A stretch of 49,340 nucleotides of DNA, taken from positions 1 to 49,340 of the forward strand of contig JARIDJ010000069.1 of assembly GCA_029267175.1 (NCBI GenBank), in the 5' to 3' direction. The position numbers were made by a program, and so were the translations under genes. The stretch is from Psychrobacter sp. GTDB lineage: Bacteria; Pseudomonadota; Gammaproteobacteria; Pseudomonadales; Moraxellaceae. Below are positions 36,635 to 45,895 of the stretch, piece by piece (position 1 is the stretch's first letter; each line of letters starts with the position of its first letter). A model generated the notes under the pieces. The model had not been told where the DNA came from and ran no database searches. It saw only the letters and a program-made list of their open reading frames with translations.

Positions 36635-37633
36635 CTATTCTCTAACATTGACTAAAGAGGGCGGCAGATGAGATGAGAGCTTCTCAGTCATGGCGCTTTG
36701 TACTTGCTTAAAGCTAGTAGCATCAAGCTGATCCATGCTTTGTATACAGCCATATTTCATTGAGGTATTATCTAGATTTTTAATAAAATCGCTAACGCTT
36801 TTCTCATTTTTTAGGTAGTTTAGATTGAGGTTAGGCTTTAAGACGGCTTCACCCTTTTTTATTTTTAAATGATTCATCAACGATACTGGATCAAATTGTG
36901 AGATGTCTCTAAACCGGTGTTTGATTTGATTGTTTAGATAATCGGGATGAGCTAAAAGATAACTTTTTATAACCTTTTTATCTATGATATGAGGATAGTG
37001 ATGAATCTCAAAAAACTTACTAGACTTATAGACTTCAGCGCCTAACATCTGAGAAACGACATATTTAGGTTGCAAAGTGGTATTAAACGCTTTACTCATA
37101 AGCTGTCGGTAGTGTAGCTTAGCTTTTAGGGGTGCACTTTTTCGCCAGTGACCACGAATGATAATATTGTTTTGATCCAAAAAGTCACTCATACTGGCAG
37201 GCTGGTTAAAGAAAAAATCATCGTCTAGGGTAATAAAATACTCTGAAAGGCCGGATATATTCCACAGCATCGTCTCAATAGTCAGGCTATTAAAGGTCGG
37301 CAAAAATGGCTCATATCCTGTAAATATCTCTTGATGATCGACAATACGGATTTTATCTGCGCTACACATACCTTGATTGACAAATTCGTCAATGAATTTA
37401 GGTTTTTGTTGATCGGTTACGATATAGATATGCCGACAAAAAGGCACGTATTTAAGTATAGAGGCCACATTATAATATATCTCGTCGTTGCTAGCGAAGC
37501 GAGTAGCGCTAATAGCGCCTGAAGCAACGTCTTCTTGCGCTAGATAAGGCGCTCTTTTTTGTTTGAGTAGTGGATCATCACCATCGACCCAAGTGATCAC
37601 TAAGTCTATATTTTCTTTGTTAGGGTCATGCAT
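36635..37633 (-). CDS. Stealth-family sugar-phosphate transferase
   Basis: The protein of about 332 aa has the Stealth conserved regions in order: CR1 (IDLVITWVDGDDPLLKQKR), CR2 (FASNDEIYYNVASILKYVPF, then IYIVTDQQKPKFI and YFITLDDDFFFNQP), and CR3/4-like HRFRDISQFD. Stealth proteins transfer a hexose-1-phosphate to a sugar, giving phosphodiester links in capsules and surface glycans. I choose ATG 37633, with AGG 8 nt before it; an in-frame TTG at 37687 would add 18 residues and overlap the upstream gene by 10 nt. It would put a phosphodiester in the lipooligosaccharide. Confidence 0.88.
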   Translation of the reverse strand: MHDPNKENIDLVITWVDGDDPLLKQKRAPYLAQEDVASGAISATRFASNDEIYYNVASILKYVPFCRHIYIVTDQQKPKFIDEFVNQGMCSADKIRIVDHQEIFTGYEPFLPTFNSLTIETMLWNISGLSEYFITLDDDFFFNQPASMSDFLDQNNIIIRGHWRKSAPLKAKLHYRQLMSKAFNTTLQPKYVVSQMLGAEVYKSSKFFEIHHYPHIIDKKVIKSYLLAHPDYLNNQIKHRFRDISQFDPVSLMNHLKIKKGEAVLKPNLNLNYLKNEKSVSDFIKNLDNTSMKYGCIQSMDQLDATSFKQVQSAMTEKLSSHLPPSLVNVRE

Positions 37634-37677
37634 AAATTTGCCTATAATTTTTGGTTGACTACTTATAGATGACGTCT

Positions 37678-38472
37678 TTACTGCCAATACTGCTCAAGCC
37701 AAGGAGTGGGCTTGACATGCCGATACCATTTGCCGCCGCCACCAGAAATAGCTTCTGGCGGATTGATCTCACCATGGAAGATAACGATTTTTGCGCCATC
37801 GGGCAGTTTTGGTGCTAGCATAAAATTAAAGGGCGGCTTTGCCATACATTGATATTTAAAGCTGACGCACCACGATTTGTCCCAGTACTCTAAGTGATGA
37901 TGCTCGCGCAGATAGTTGGATAAATAGGCTTGCTCATGCCGTACCTGGGTGCGAATAGTCTCAAAGTTGCGCTCAAAGTTCGCAAGCAAATCAGGATAAG
38001 TATTTTGACCGACTTTAAAGCGATAAACTGAGCTGTTACCAATCATCCGCCAAGGTTTTTTCCAGTCACGAATGATCACTACGCTGTCTGGATGCTCAGC
38101 CTCATAAGTGAAAAAGCCATCTATATTATCAACAATAACGATATCGATATCCAAAAATAAAGCTGTGCCTTTGAGATCGTAGAGCTCAGGCTTGAAAGTG
38201 GTGAGTTTTTTCCAACCACGCTCAGGCCCAGCCGGCAAGTCCATCTTAGGGATAGGGTAGCACTGCACCGCAGCATTTATACCTTCACTATCGTCAGTCA
38301 AGCAGACCATCTGAAAATCTAGGGTTAGATGCCGTGTGACCATATTGTAGAGACGATTGACGTACTCGCTACCGTACTTTTTGCCCCATTTCATACAGAT
38401 AATATAGCGCTGCTCAGTGGTAGAGGTGTTCAGCTGCGTATTAGAAGTATTATTGCTAGTATCGGTGGTCAT
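37678..38472 (-). CDS. Putative glycosyltransferase with a DXD motif
   Basis: The 264-aa protein begins with a Thr/Asn-rich linker (DTSNNTSNTQLNTSTTEQ), then IICMKWGKKYGSEYVNRLY. It has TTFKPELYDLKGTALFLDIDIV, whose DID is a DXD-type metal site near residue 107. VIIRDWKKPWRMIGNSSVYRF and the late KIVIFHGEINPPEA follow. It resembles GT-A fold, family-8-like enzymes, but I cannot place it in a named family. It is flanked by an LpxL-type acyltransferase and Stealth genes. Confidence 0.75.
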   Translation of the reverse strand: MTTDTSNNTSNTQLNTSTTEQRYIICMKWGKKYGSEYVNRLYNMVTRHLTLDFQMVCLTDDSEGINAAVQCYPIPKMDLPAGPERGWKKLTTFKPELYDLKGTALFLDIDIVIVDNIDGFFTYEAEHPDSVVIIRDWKKPWRMIGNSSVYRFKVGQNTYPDLLANFERNFETIRTQVRHEQAYLSNYLREHHHLEYWDKSWCVSFKYQCMAKPPFNFMLAPKLPDGAKIVIFHGEINPPEAISGGGGKWYRHVKPTPWLEQYWQ

Positions 38473-38587
38473 AAGTTACTCTTATTAATAGGATAAAACA
38501 ACTCGCTGGTTAGTAACTATTTAGCCTGTCAGATAAGTGGTCTTATAGCAGAGACTGTCTCATTAAAACCAGCTTGTAGGGCCACGT

Positions 38588-39508
38588 TTAAGAATTAGTA
38601 TCACACAGTCTGCTAATAAAGTCTTGCAAGTCAGAGTCACTGGCGCGATAAGGATTGCCTATGACAGGTAAGTGCTTAAAGCGGCGATAACCCCACATAT
38701 AATGATTAAAGTGCGGCTCTATCATCATTTGCATCGCTTTGTTTAAAGCAGCAGCAGCGATGGAGGTATCCCGGTTATACAGCGCGGGGTCATCAAGCTT
38801 ATAGCAATAAATATCAAAGCCTTTATTATCCTCACGGCGAATACAAGACACCCCAACCAGAGCACATTTTGTTTTGTTAGCTAGCTTAGAGGCTAAGGTG
38901 CTGGTCAAAGTCTCAACGCCAAAGAAGGGCACGACTACCCCGCCTGAAGGATCGGGAACATGATCGGGCAATACAATGCTAAAGCCGCCTTGCTTTAGTG
39001 TCTTAAATACTGCTTTGACACCGCTACCATCGGTAGGTACTAAAGTGGCGTTAAGGCGCTGACGTCCTTGAAGTACAAACTCATCAATTCGTTTACCTTT
39101 GACGGGCTTATACATGATGGTAGGCGCGCCGAATTGATTGAGCCAGGCGTTCATCATCTCCCATGTTCCTAAATGTGGCACGATAGCAAGCATGCCATTA
39201 GGATTGGCTAAGCCTTCTAACAGGATCTGTTTATTGTGAACGTCACGTATCTGTTTAATGCTCCATTCAGGCGGCATTGCCCAGCTTTTTATGGACTCAA
39301 CACTACTCAGACTTTGATTTCGTATAATTTGGTTTATGAGTTGTTGTTTGTGATTTTTGCTTATGTTTGGTTCAATCAGACGCATGTTAATACGAATGGT
39401 ACGCTTGATACTCAAGTTAGGTAGCCACATCATAATCCGCGCAACAAAACGTGCCAGCATCTGTAGCACAGACAGTGGCACGTATTTGAAAACCTGATAG
39501 GGATTCAT
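38588..39508 (-). CDS. LpxL/HtrB-type lysophospholipid (lipid A late) acyltransferase
   Basis: The 306-aa protein has an N-terminal hydrophobic anchor (FKYVPLSVLQMLARFVARIMMWL) and the acyltransferase motif HLGTWE with H112 and E117. ALVGVSCIRRED and the IEPHFNHYMWGYRRFKHLP ending match LpxL/LpxM enzymes, which add secondary acyl chains to lipid A at the inner membrane. GGTGATTC lies just upstream of ATG 39508. It lies 40 nt after aspS on the same strand and joins lipid A to the core-glycan arm. Which position it acylates is unknown. Confidence 0.9.
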   Translation of the reverse strand: MNPYQVFKYVPLSVLQMLARFVARIMMWLPNLSIKRTIRINMRLIEPNISKNHKQQLINQIIRNQSLSSVESIKSWAMPPEWSIKQIRDVHNKQILLEGLANPNGMLAIVPHLGTWEMMNAWLNQFGAPTIMYKPVKGKRIDEFVLQGRQRLNATLVPTDGSGVKAVFKTLKQGGFSIVLPDHVPDPSGGVVVPFFGVETLTSTLASKLANKTKCALVGVSCIRREDNKGFDIYCYKLDDPALYNRDTSIAAAALNKAMQMMIEPHFNHYMWGYRRFKHLPVIGNPYRASDSDLQDFISRLCDTNS

Positions 39509-39548
39509 TATGAATCACCGCACATAAAATAAGTCATCATCACATGAA

Positions 39549-41438
39549 TTATTGAGTGGGTTTATTGGTATCAGCTTGAGCTTTTTCGCGTAGGTGAATA
39601 CCTAAATCACGCAACTGTTTAGAGTCAACTGGCGCAGGCGCTTGCGTTAACGGATCTTCAGCGGTTTTGGTTTTGGGGAAAGCGATGACGTCACGGATAG
39701 AGCTTGCACCCACCATCAGCATAATCAGGCGATCCAAACCGAAGGCGAGACCACCATGCGGCGGCGCACCGAATTTTAGCGCGTCAAGCAAGAAGCTAAA
39801 CTTGTCCTCAGCTTCTTGCTCATCGATACCTAATGCTTCAAAGACTGCTTGCTGCATCTCTAAAGTATTGATACGCAGGCTACCACCGCCGATCTCAGTG
39901 CCGTTTAGTACCATATCATAAGCGATAGACAGAGCATTGGCCGGATTGGTCTTTAGCTCATCGACCGAGCCTTTTGGCTTAGTGAATGGATGGTGCATAG
40001 AGGTCCACTTGCCATCGTCAGTCTCTTCAAACATCGGGAAGTCAGTGACCCAAAGCGGCGCCCACTGGCAAGTCGCCATGTCCATATCTAGGCCAATTTT
40101 TTGACGTAACGCGCCCATCGCATCGTTGACGACACTGGCTTTGTCCGCGCCAAAGAAGATAATATCGCCATCTTTTGCTTCAGTGCGCTCGATTAGGCTA
40201 GCTAGCACCTCATCGCTCATGTTTTTGATGATAGGCGACTGTAAGCCTGATTCTTTATCCACGCCATTATTAATGTTGCTTGCGTCATTGACTTTGATGT
40301 AAGCCAAACCGCGCGCGCCATAAATACCGACAAACTTAGTATATTCATCGATTTGCTTACGGCTAAGCGAGCTACCATTAGGGATACGTAGCGCGGCGAC
40401 GCGGCCTTTTGGGTCGTTAGCAGGACCGGCAAATACTTTGAAGTCGACGTCTTTCATTAAGTCGGCAACGTCTTGTAGCTTTAATGGAATACGTAGATCA
40501 GGCTTGTCAGAAGCGTAATCACGCATAGCCTCTTCGTAAGTCATTCGCGGGAAGTCAGCCAACTCAATATCCATCATGGTTTTGAACAGATGCTTGATTA
40601 GACCTTCGTTGATAGTCATGATCTCTTCTTCGTTTAAAAAAGAAGTCTCGATATCGACTTGAGTAAATTCCGGCTGGCGATCGGCACGCAAGTCTTCATC
40701 ACGAAAGCATTTAGCGATTTGATAATAGCGATCAAAGCCTGACACCATAAGTAGCTGCTTAAATAGCTGCGGCGACTGCGGTAGCGCAAAGAAGTTGCCC
40801 GGACGGGTACGTGAAGGCACTAGATAATCACGCGCACCTTCTGGCGTGGCACGAGTCAAGATAGGCGTTTCGACATCCAAAAAACCATGGTCATCAAGAT
40901 AACGACGAATAGCGGAAGTCGCTTTGGCACGGAACACCATGCGCTCTTGCATCTCTGGACGACGCATATCGAGATAACGATACTTAAGGCGCAGATCCTC
41001 TGAGACGGTCATGTTTTCGTCATTGAGCGGGAAAGGCGGGGTTTCAGACTTGGCCAATACTTCAATCTGTTTACCTAATAGCTCGACTTGACCACTAGTC
41101 ATGTTTTTATTTTCGGTGCCCTCATAACGACGACGCACACGGCCGGTGATTTTGAGCACATATTCAGGACGCGCCGCATCAGCAGTGGCAAAAGCTTCGG
41201 GGGTATCTGGATCAACGACCACCTGCAAAATACCAGCACGATCACGCATATCTAAAAAGATAACACCGCCATGGTCACGGCGACGATGCACCCAACCGAC
41301 AATAGTAATGGTTTGCTCTAATAGCTTCTCAGTCACAGCACCGCAGTATTCATCACGATAACCGCTGTGTACGGCTTGATCTTTTTGCGTCATAGTGCTC
41401 GGTTTCATAGCGTTGTCAGTCATCATACTGTCTGTCAT
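39549..41438 (-). CDS. aspS: Aspartyl-tRNA synthetase
   Basis: AspS charges aspartate tRNA. The class II synthetase has the OB-fold anticodon domain ([21 protein letters not shown]), motif 2 ([21 protein letters not shown]), the bacterial GAD insert and motif 3 ([14 protein letters not shown]). The frame opens at a TTG (41471), but conserved sequence starts only at RDEYCG. In-frame ATGs lie at 41438, 41423, 41408 and 41393. I give 41438, which has GGAT upstream; a later one is possible. In Acinetobacter aspS marks the other edge of the outer-core locus. Confidence 0.95.
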   Translation of the reverse strand: MTDSMMTDNAMKPSTMTQKDQAVHSGYRDEYCGAVTEKLLEQTITIVGWVHRRRDHGGVIFLDMRDRAGILQVVVDPDTPEAFATADAARPEYVLKITGRVRRRYEGTENKNMTSGQVELLGKQIEVLAKSETPPFPLNDENMTVSEDLRLKYRYLDMRRPEMQERMVFRAKATSAIRRYLDDHGFLDVETPILTRATPEGARDYLVPSRTRPGNFFALPQSPQLFKQLLMVSGFDRYYQIAKCFRDEDLRADRQPEFTQVDIETSFLNEEEIMTINEGLIKHLFKTMMDIELADFPRMTYEEAMRDYASDKPDLRIPLKLQDVADLMKDVDFKVFAGPANDPKGRVAALRIPNGSSLSRKQIDEYTKFVGIYGARGLAYIKVNDASNINNGVDKESGLQSPIIKNMSDEVLASLIERTEAKDGDIIFFGADKASVVNDAMGALRQKIGLDMDMATCQWAPLWVTDFPMFEETDDGKWTSMHHPFTKPKGSVDELKTNPANALSIAYDMVLNGTEIGGGSLRINTLEMQQAVFEALGIDEQEAEDKFSFLLDALKFGAPPHGGLAFGLDRLIMLMVGASSIRDVIAFPKTKTAEDPLTQAPAPVDSKQLRDLGIHLREKAQADTNKPTQ

Positions 41439-41471
41439 AAGATTAGTTATCCAGTTATCTGCCCAATTCAA

Positions 41472-41907
41472 AGAATAATACTGCTTTTATCGCAATATTT
41501 AATGTCATCAATACAGTCATTCGCAAAAAAAACAGCCATTTGCCGCGATTGAGACTATTAGTCTTCACGTAGGCTGCATAAAATTCGATTCAAACGCATA
41601 TTATGCCTAAAGTACTTTTGTTATACAACTATGCTTAGTAATAAGCGCTTTGATAAGCCGGCAATTTGAGACAGAGTTTAGAGTACCTAATGCATCTAGT
41701 CTTTGATCCTAAAATCTGTACTGATAAATGTATCCGCAACATATAGCTATAATATTTTTATTATAGTCTCGCTATACGCTTGAAAATAAAGCTCAGCGCG
41801 CGCATATCAGCTAAACTCTAAAATTAATATCAAATTCTAATTTATCTTTACTCATGCAAAAATCATTGAGTTAACCTCTTTGCATTCAACCCTAAGGAAT
41901 ACCCTTT
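41472..41907. promoter_or_regulatory. Divergent intergenic region between aspS and sohB
   Basis: This 436-nt AT-rich stretch should hold the outward promoters of aspS and sohB. An 8-bp perfect inverted repeat, CTATAATA with TATTATAG (41747-41766), could overlap a -10 element. I find no gene, tRNA or strong hairpin. Confidence 0.35.
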
Positions 41908-42885
41908 ATGTTATTTCATCCGCCAAAAAATCCTGTCGAGCTCAAAGTTATGCACTTGAATAAAGTTCAAGAGCAGCGCCGTGAAGACTTAATGGAAGCA
42001 ACACAAGGCAAAGCTGCGCTTAAGCAACTAAAAAAGAGCATGGCAAAAAAAGCTAAGAAAGCACTAAAAGTAAAATCGAAAAACAAGAATAAAGAGAATA
42101 ATAGCCAGCAAGTGTTTGTTTTAGATTTTGATGGTGATATAAAAGCCAGCGCGGTTAAGCATCTGCGTGAAGAGATTAGCACTATTGTCAGCACTGCTAA
42201 TAAAGGCGATGAGGTCATCATTCGTTTAGAGTCTGGCGGCGGTATGGTGCACAGCTACGGCCTAGCGGCGGCGCAATTGGTGCGTCTAAAAGAGGCAGGT
42301 CTCAAGCTTACGGTTTGTGTCGACAAAATCGCCGCAAGCGGTGGCTATATGATGGCCTGCGTCGCCGATAACATTATCGCCGCGCCCTTTGCGGTGATTG
42401 GCTCAATTGGCGTGGTCTCGCAATTACCAAACTTTCATAAACTACTGAAAAAAAATGATGTCGATTACGAGATGTTTACCGCCGGCGACTATAAGCGTAC
42501 GGTGACCGTATTTGGCGAAAACGATGATGAAGATCGCGCTAAGTATCAAGAAGAGCTTGAACAAACCCATGATTTGTTTAAGCATTTTGTTAATACTTAC
42601 CGCTCGCAGCTTGATTTGGATAAAGTCGCTAACGGCGAGCACTGGTATGGTGAAGACGCGATCAAGCTAAAGCTAGTCGATAAATTGCAAACCTCGGACA
42701 GTTATATCTTAGCGCTAATGGAGGACAATGAAGTCTACGCTTTGCACTCTCGTCAAAAGCCTACGCTTGCCGAAAAACTTGGCTTATCACAAGCGGCTGA
42801 AGCAACATTGACTATGGCGGTGGATAAGTTACCAGAGGCGCTAATGCGTTTTGATCTTAATAGTCGTTTAAATATTTTAAAATAA
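41908..42885 (+). CDS. sohB: SohB-like S49 peptidase lacking the N-terminal membrane helix
   Basis: The 325-aa protein follows E. coli SohB closely from VFVLDFDGDIKASAV onward. The serine is S144 in KIAASGGYMMACVADN and the lysine is K196 in AGDYKRTVT, together the Ser-Lys dyad of signal peptide peptidase A relatives. ATG 41908 has AAGGAAT upstream, and the N-terminus is hydrophilic, with a lysine-rich coiled stretch (QLKKSMAKKAKKALKVKSKNKNK). E. coli SohB has a membrane helix before that point. Here it is missing, so the protein may be cytosolic or held by its basic segment. Confidence 0.88.
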   Translation: MLFHPPKNPVELKVMHLNKVQEQRREDLMEATQGKAALKQLKKSMAKKAKKALKVKSKNKNKENNSQQVFVLDFDGDIKASAVKHLREEISTIVSTANKGDEVIIRLESGGGMVHSYGLAAAQLVRLKEAGLKLTVCVDKIAASGGYMMACVADNIIAAPFAVIGSIGVVSQLPNFHKLLKKNDVDYEMFTAGDYKRTVTVFGENDDEDRAKYQEELEQTHDLFKHFVNTYRSQLDLDKVANGEHWYGEDAIKLKLVDKLQTSDSYILALMEDNEVYALHSRQKPTLAEKLGLSQAAEATLTMAVDKLPEALMRFDLNSRLNILK

Positions 42886-42992
42886 GTGGTTACAGTAGCT
42901 TATTAACTTTAGCCTATTGGCTATCAAGAGCTTGCTAATTTGGCAGATTTTTAAACGTAGTCGCTATAAAACTCTTAGTGTATATATTTTGT

Positions 42993-43026
42993 AAAAGGCG
43001 TGTCCTAAACAGTCGCGCCTTTTTTG
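42993..43026 (+). terminator. Terminator downstream of sohB
   Basis: The stem AAAAGGCG (42993-43000) with CGCCTTTT (43016-43023) has a 15-nt loop and is followed by more T. Confidence 0.8.
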
Positions 43027-43146
43027 CTGTTTAATCCTAACAGCTATGTTATAAATAGGGCAGGATCAGAACAGTACACGAACGTACACCGTAAAACCCT
43101 ATTAGCCCTTGAAAGCTAATAAACAATGATGAGAGGGAAGTCAATT

Positions 43147-44412
43147 ATGTCTAGCGATAATAGCTTAATGTTTAGCGCCACTGAGCACGGTCAAGAGATG
43201 CACGCCAAGGTTAAAGAGTTTATAGCCACAAAAATTGAACCGATAGAGACTGAGTTTTGGCAGGAGTGTCATCGCTTAAACCCCGATGGTAATTGGGAGA
43301 ATTGGCAGTGGCCTGCCGCTTATGACGAGCTGCGTCAGCAAGCGCGCGAGGCTGGACTTTGGAATTTATTTCTTCCTGATGACAAATTAGGTGCAGGCTT
43401 ATCAGTCACTGACTACGCGCCGATTGCCGAATTGACTGGTCGTAGTATTCTAGCGCCGCATGTCTTTAATTCTAACGCTCCTGATAGCGGCAATATGGAG
43501 CTGTTATGGCGTTATGGTTCTGAGGCGCAGCAAGATAAATGGCTCACGCCGCTGCTTGAGGGCAAGACCCGTTCAGTATTTTGTATGACTGAGCCGGATG
43601 TCGCTTCAAGCGATGCCACCAATATGCAAGCGACTGCGGTTATCGATGGCGATGAGATCGTTATTAATGGCAGCAAATGGTGGTCATCAGGCCTAGGTGA
43701 TCCGGCGGTCAATATCTTGATTGTCATGGCTTATACCCCTGATGAGAGCAAAGGTCGTCATCAGCAGCACTCTATGGTGTTAGTTCCTGCCGATACCAAA
43801 GGCGTAAAGATTGAGCGGATGCTCAAAGTGTTTGGTGATTATGACGCGCCGCATGGTCACGGTGAAGTCAGTTTTGATGAGGTACGCGTGCCAGTCGATA
43901 GCTTCATCGGCGGGCCAGGCATGGGCTTTGAGATTGCGCAGGGCCGTTTAGGGCCGGGGCGTATTCACCACTGTATGCGCTGTATTGGCGCCGCTGAGAA
44001 GTCACTTGAGCTGGCGATTCATCGCGGTATGGAGCGGGTCGCTTTTGGTAAGCCAATTTTGCAACTAGGCGGTAATTTAGAGCGTATTGCGGATGCTCGT
44101 ATCAAGATCGATCAAGCGCGTCTATTAACGCTATACGCAGCGCAAAAGATGGACTCTCAAGGCACCAAAGCGGCATTGACGGAGATCTCAGCGATCAAAG
44201 TGGTTGCGCCTACGGTACTACAAGAAGTGGCTGATATGGCCATTCAGATTTATGGCGGTATGGGCGTCTGTCAAGATACCATGTTGCCAGGATTTTATGC
44301 ACAGGGCCGAGTACTGCGCTTAGCCGATGGTCCAGATGAGGTGCATAAAACTATGATTGCCAAATTAGAGCTAAAGCGCCAAGGTTATAGCCGTTCTAAA
44401 TCTAACAAGTAG
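43147..44412 (+). CDS. Acyl-CoA dehydrogenase family protein (ACAD11-like)
   Basis: This FAD enzyme of 421 aa has the family blocks RSVFCMTEPDVASSDATN (FAD/substrate), INGSKWWSSGLGDP, the GPGRIHHCMRCIGAAEKSLE helix, QIYGGMGVCQDT and LADGPDEVHKTMIAKLELK. The last is typical of the ACAD10/11 branch. I choose ATG 43147 because GAGGGAAG lies just upstream; ATG 43126 lies before that site. It is followed by an APH-fold kinase, the same two activities that are fused in human ACAD10 and ACAD11. It probably acts in breakdown of hydroxylated fatty acyl-CoAs. Confidence 0.9.
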   Translation: MSSDNSLMFSATEHGQEMHAKVKEFIATKIEPIETEFWQECHRLNPDGNWENWQWPAAYDELRQQAREAGLWNLFLPDDKLGAGLSVTDYAPIAELTGRSILAPHVFNSNAPDSGNMELLWRYGSEAQQDKWLTPLLEGKTRSVFCMTEPDVASSDATNMQATAVIDGDEIVINGSKWWSSGLGDPAVNILIVMAYTPDESKGRHQQHSMVLVPADTKGVKIERMLKVFGDYDAPHGHGEVSFDEVRVPVDSFIGGPGMGFEIAQGRLGPGRIHHCMRCIGAAEKSLELAIHRGMERVAFGKPILQLGGNLERIADARIKIDQARLLTLYAAQKMDSQGTKAALTEISAIKVVAPTVLQEVADMAIQIYGGMGVCQDTMLPGFYAQGRVLRLADGPDEVHKTMIAKLELKRQGYSRSKSNK

Positions 44413-44442
44413 TATTTATGAGTTTGAGTAGGGAGGTTTATT

Positions 44443-44474
44443 ATTCACTATCAAGCAATTGGTAGTGAATTTTT
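44443..44474 (+). terminator. Hairpin terminator between the dehydrogenase and kinase genes
   Basis: The stem ATTCACTA (44443-44450) with TAGTGAAT (44463-44470), extended inward by CA/TG, is followed by TTTTT. It suggests at least partial separation of the two genes' transcripts. Confidence 0.75.
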
Positions 44475-44586
44475 ACCTAATAGCCTAAGCATTTATTGTG
44501 TAATAAATAACTAAAAACTCATGACTTAAATAATCTTTTGTTCTGCAACTTAGGCTTATAAGCCATTAAACCTCAAGGAATTTAGT

Positions 44587-45888
44587 ATGGAAACTAACAC
44601 TCGAAATAGTGAAGACAAGATGGATAACGACGCAAATAAACAGACTGTAACTGATGTGTTAGACAAAGGGATATTAGATAAAGGCGGAGAGGTGCGTGAA
44701 GGCGAGGAGCTTGACAGCGCTGCCGTCAGCGCTTGGCTCAAAGCGCAAGGCGTTGATGTTAAGGGCGAGCCTATAATGACTCAATTCTCCGGTGGCGCGT
44801 CTAACTGGACTTATCGCTTACAGTATGACAATCAAGATCTTATTTTGCGCCGTCCGCCCAAGGGCACTAAAGCGAAGTCCGCTCACGATATGGTGCGCGA
44901 ATATACGGTGCAAAAAGCACTCAAAGATGCTTATCCGTATGTGCCAAAGATGATTGCGCTTTGTACCGATGAGGCGGTCATTGGCGCAGATTTTTATATT
45001 ATGGAGCGTATGCAAGGGATTATTCCCCGTGCAAGCTTACCCAAAGCGCTTGATTTTGATGTTAAACAAACGCGCGCGTTATGCACTAATGTCATCGATG
45101 CTCTCATTGAGCTGCATCAAGTCGATTATACTCAGTATCCGGATTTGGTGGCGCTGGGTCGCGGTGAAGGTTACTGCGAGCGTCAAGTCACCGGCTGGGA
45201 TAAGCGTTATGTTAAAGCAAAAACCCCAAATGTTCCAAGTTTTGGCATAGTGCGTCAATGGCTGAATAAGCACACACCAAAAGATAGTAAAACTTGTCTT
45301 ATTCATAACGACTGGCGTTTTGATAATGTCATTTTGGCTGCCAATAATCCTACTGAAGTCATCGGCGTGCTCGATTGGGAGATGGCGACTCTAGGCGATC
45401 CGCTGATGGATTTAGGCAGTGCGCTCGCTTACTGGATTGAGGAAGATGACAATATCATCATGCAGCAGTCGCGCCGTCAGCCGACTCATCTAAAAGGCAT
45501 GATGACGCGCGACGAAGTGGTCAGTTACTATCTAGAGAAGACGGGTCTTGAGATCGATAATTGGACTTTTTATGAAGTGTTTGGCTTATTTCGTTTAGCC
45601 GGTATCGTCCAGCAAATCTATTATCGCTATTATAATAAGCAAACCAAAAACCCAGCCTTCAAGAACTTTTGGCTGATCGTGCATGTGTTAAATGCCAAAT
45701 GTCTAAAACTCATCGCTCAATATGAAGGTGAAGCGTTATTTATGACGCACGTGCAGCCGCGCCTAAAAGAGCGAGGCATGGATAAAGCCACTATAGAGCA
45801 GTTGCCAGAGCCGGTACAAAAGATGGTCAAAAGTATTTTGCCCAAAGGCTATTTTGAAGCAAACGCAAGCGATCAACACAAGGAATAG
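44587..45888 (+). CDS. Phosphotransferase family protein (APH fold, ACAD10/11 kinase-domain-like)
   Basis: The 433-aa protein has MTQFSGGASNWTYRLQYDNQDLILRRPP-type nucleotide-binding sequence, the catalytic LIHNDWRFDN (about 238-247) and the metal-binding VLDWEMATLGDPLMDLG (about 260). It matches the kinase domain of ACAD10/11 and the LvaA-type 4-hydroxyacyl-CoA kinases. The first ~50 residues are acidic and variable. AAGGAATTTAGT precedes ATG 44587. The next gene starts 7 nt after its stop. Function as a 4-hydroxyacyl-CoA kinase is inferred. Confidence 0.85.
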   Translation: METNTRNSEDKMDNDANKQTVTDVLDKGILDKGGEVREGEELDSAAVSAWLKAQGVDVKGEPIMTQFSGGASNWTYRLQYDNQDLILRRPPKGTKAKSAHDMVREYTVQKALKDAYPYVPKMIALCTDEAVIGADFYIMERMQGIIPRASLPKALDFDVKQTRALCTNVIDALIELHQVDYTQYPDLVALGRGEGYCERQVTGWDKRYVKAKTPNVPSFGIVRQWLNKHTPKDSKTCLIHNDWRFDNVILAANNPTEVIGVLDWEMATLGDPLMDLGSALAYWIEEDDNIIMQQSRRQPTHLKGMMTRDEVVSYYLEKTGLEIDNWTFYEVFGLFRLAGIVQQIYYRYYNKQTKNPAFKNFWLIVHVLNAKCLKLIAQYEGEALFMTHVQPRLKERGMDKATIEQLPEPVQKMVKSILPKGYFEANASDQHKE

Positions 45889-45895
45889 CTTAGAT

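Noticed and set aside
39667..39921. Open frame antisense to aspS, and many similar frames opposite glnE, leuA and accC
   Set aside because: They lie wholly inside strongly conserved genes, have no ribosome-binding sites and resemble no protein family.
41747..41766. AT-only inverted repeat as a terminator
   Set aside because: The stem has almost no GC pairs and lies between divergent genes where no transcript should end.
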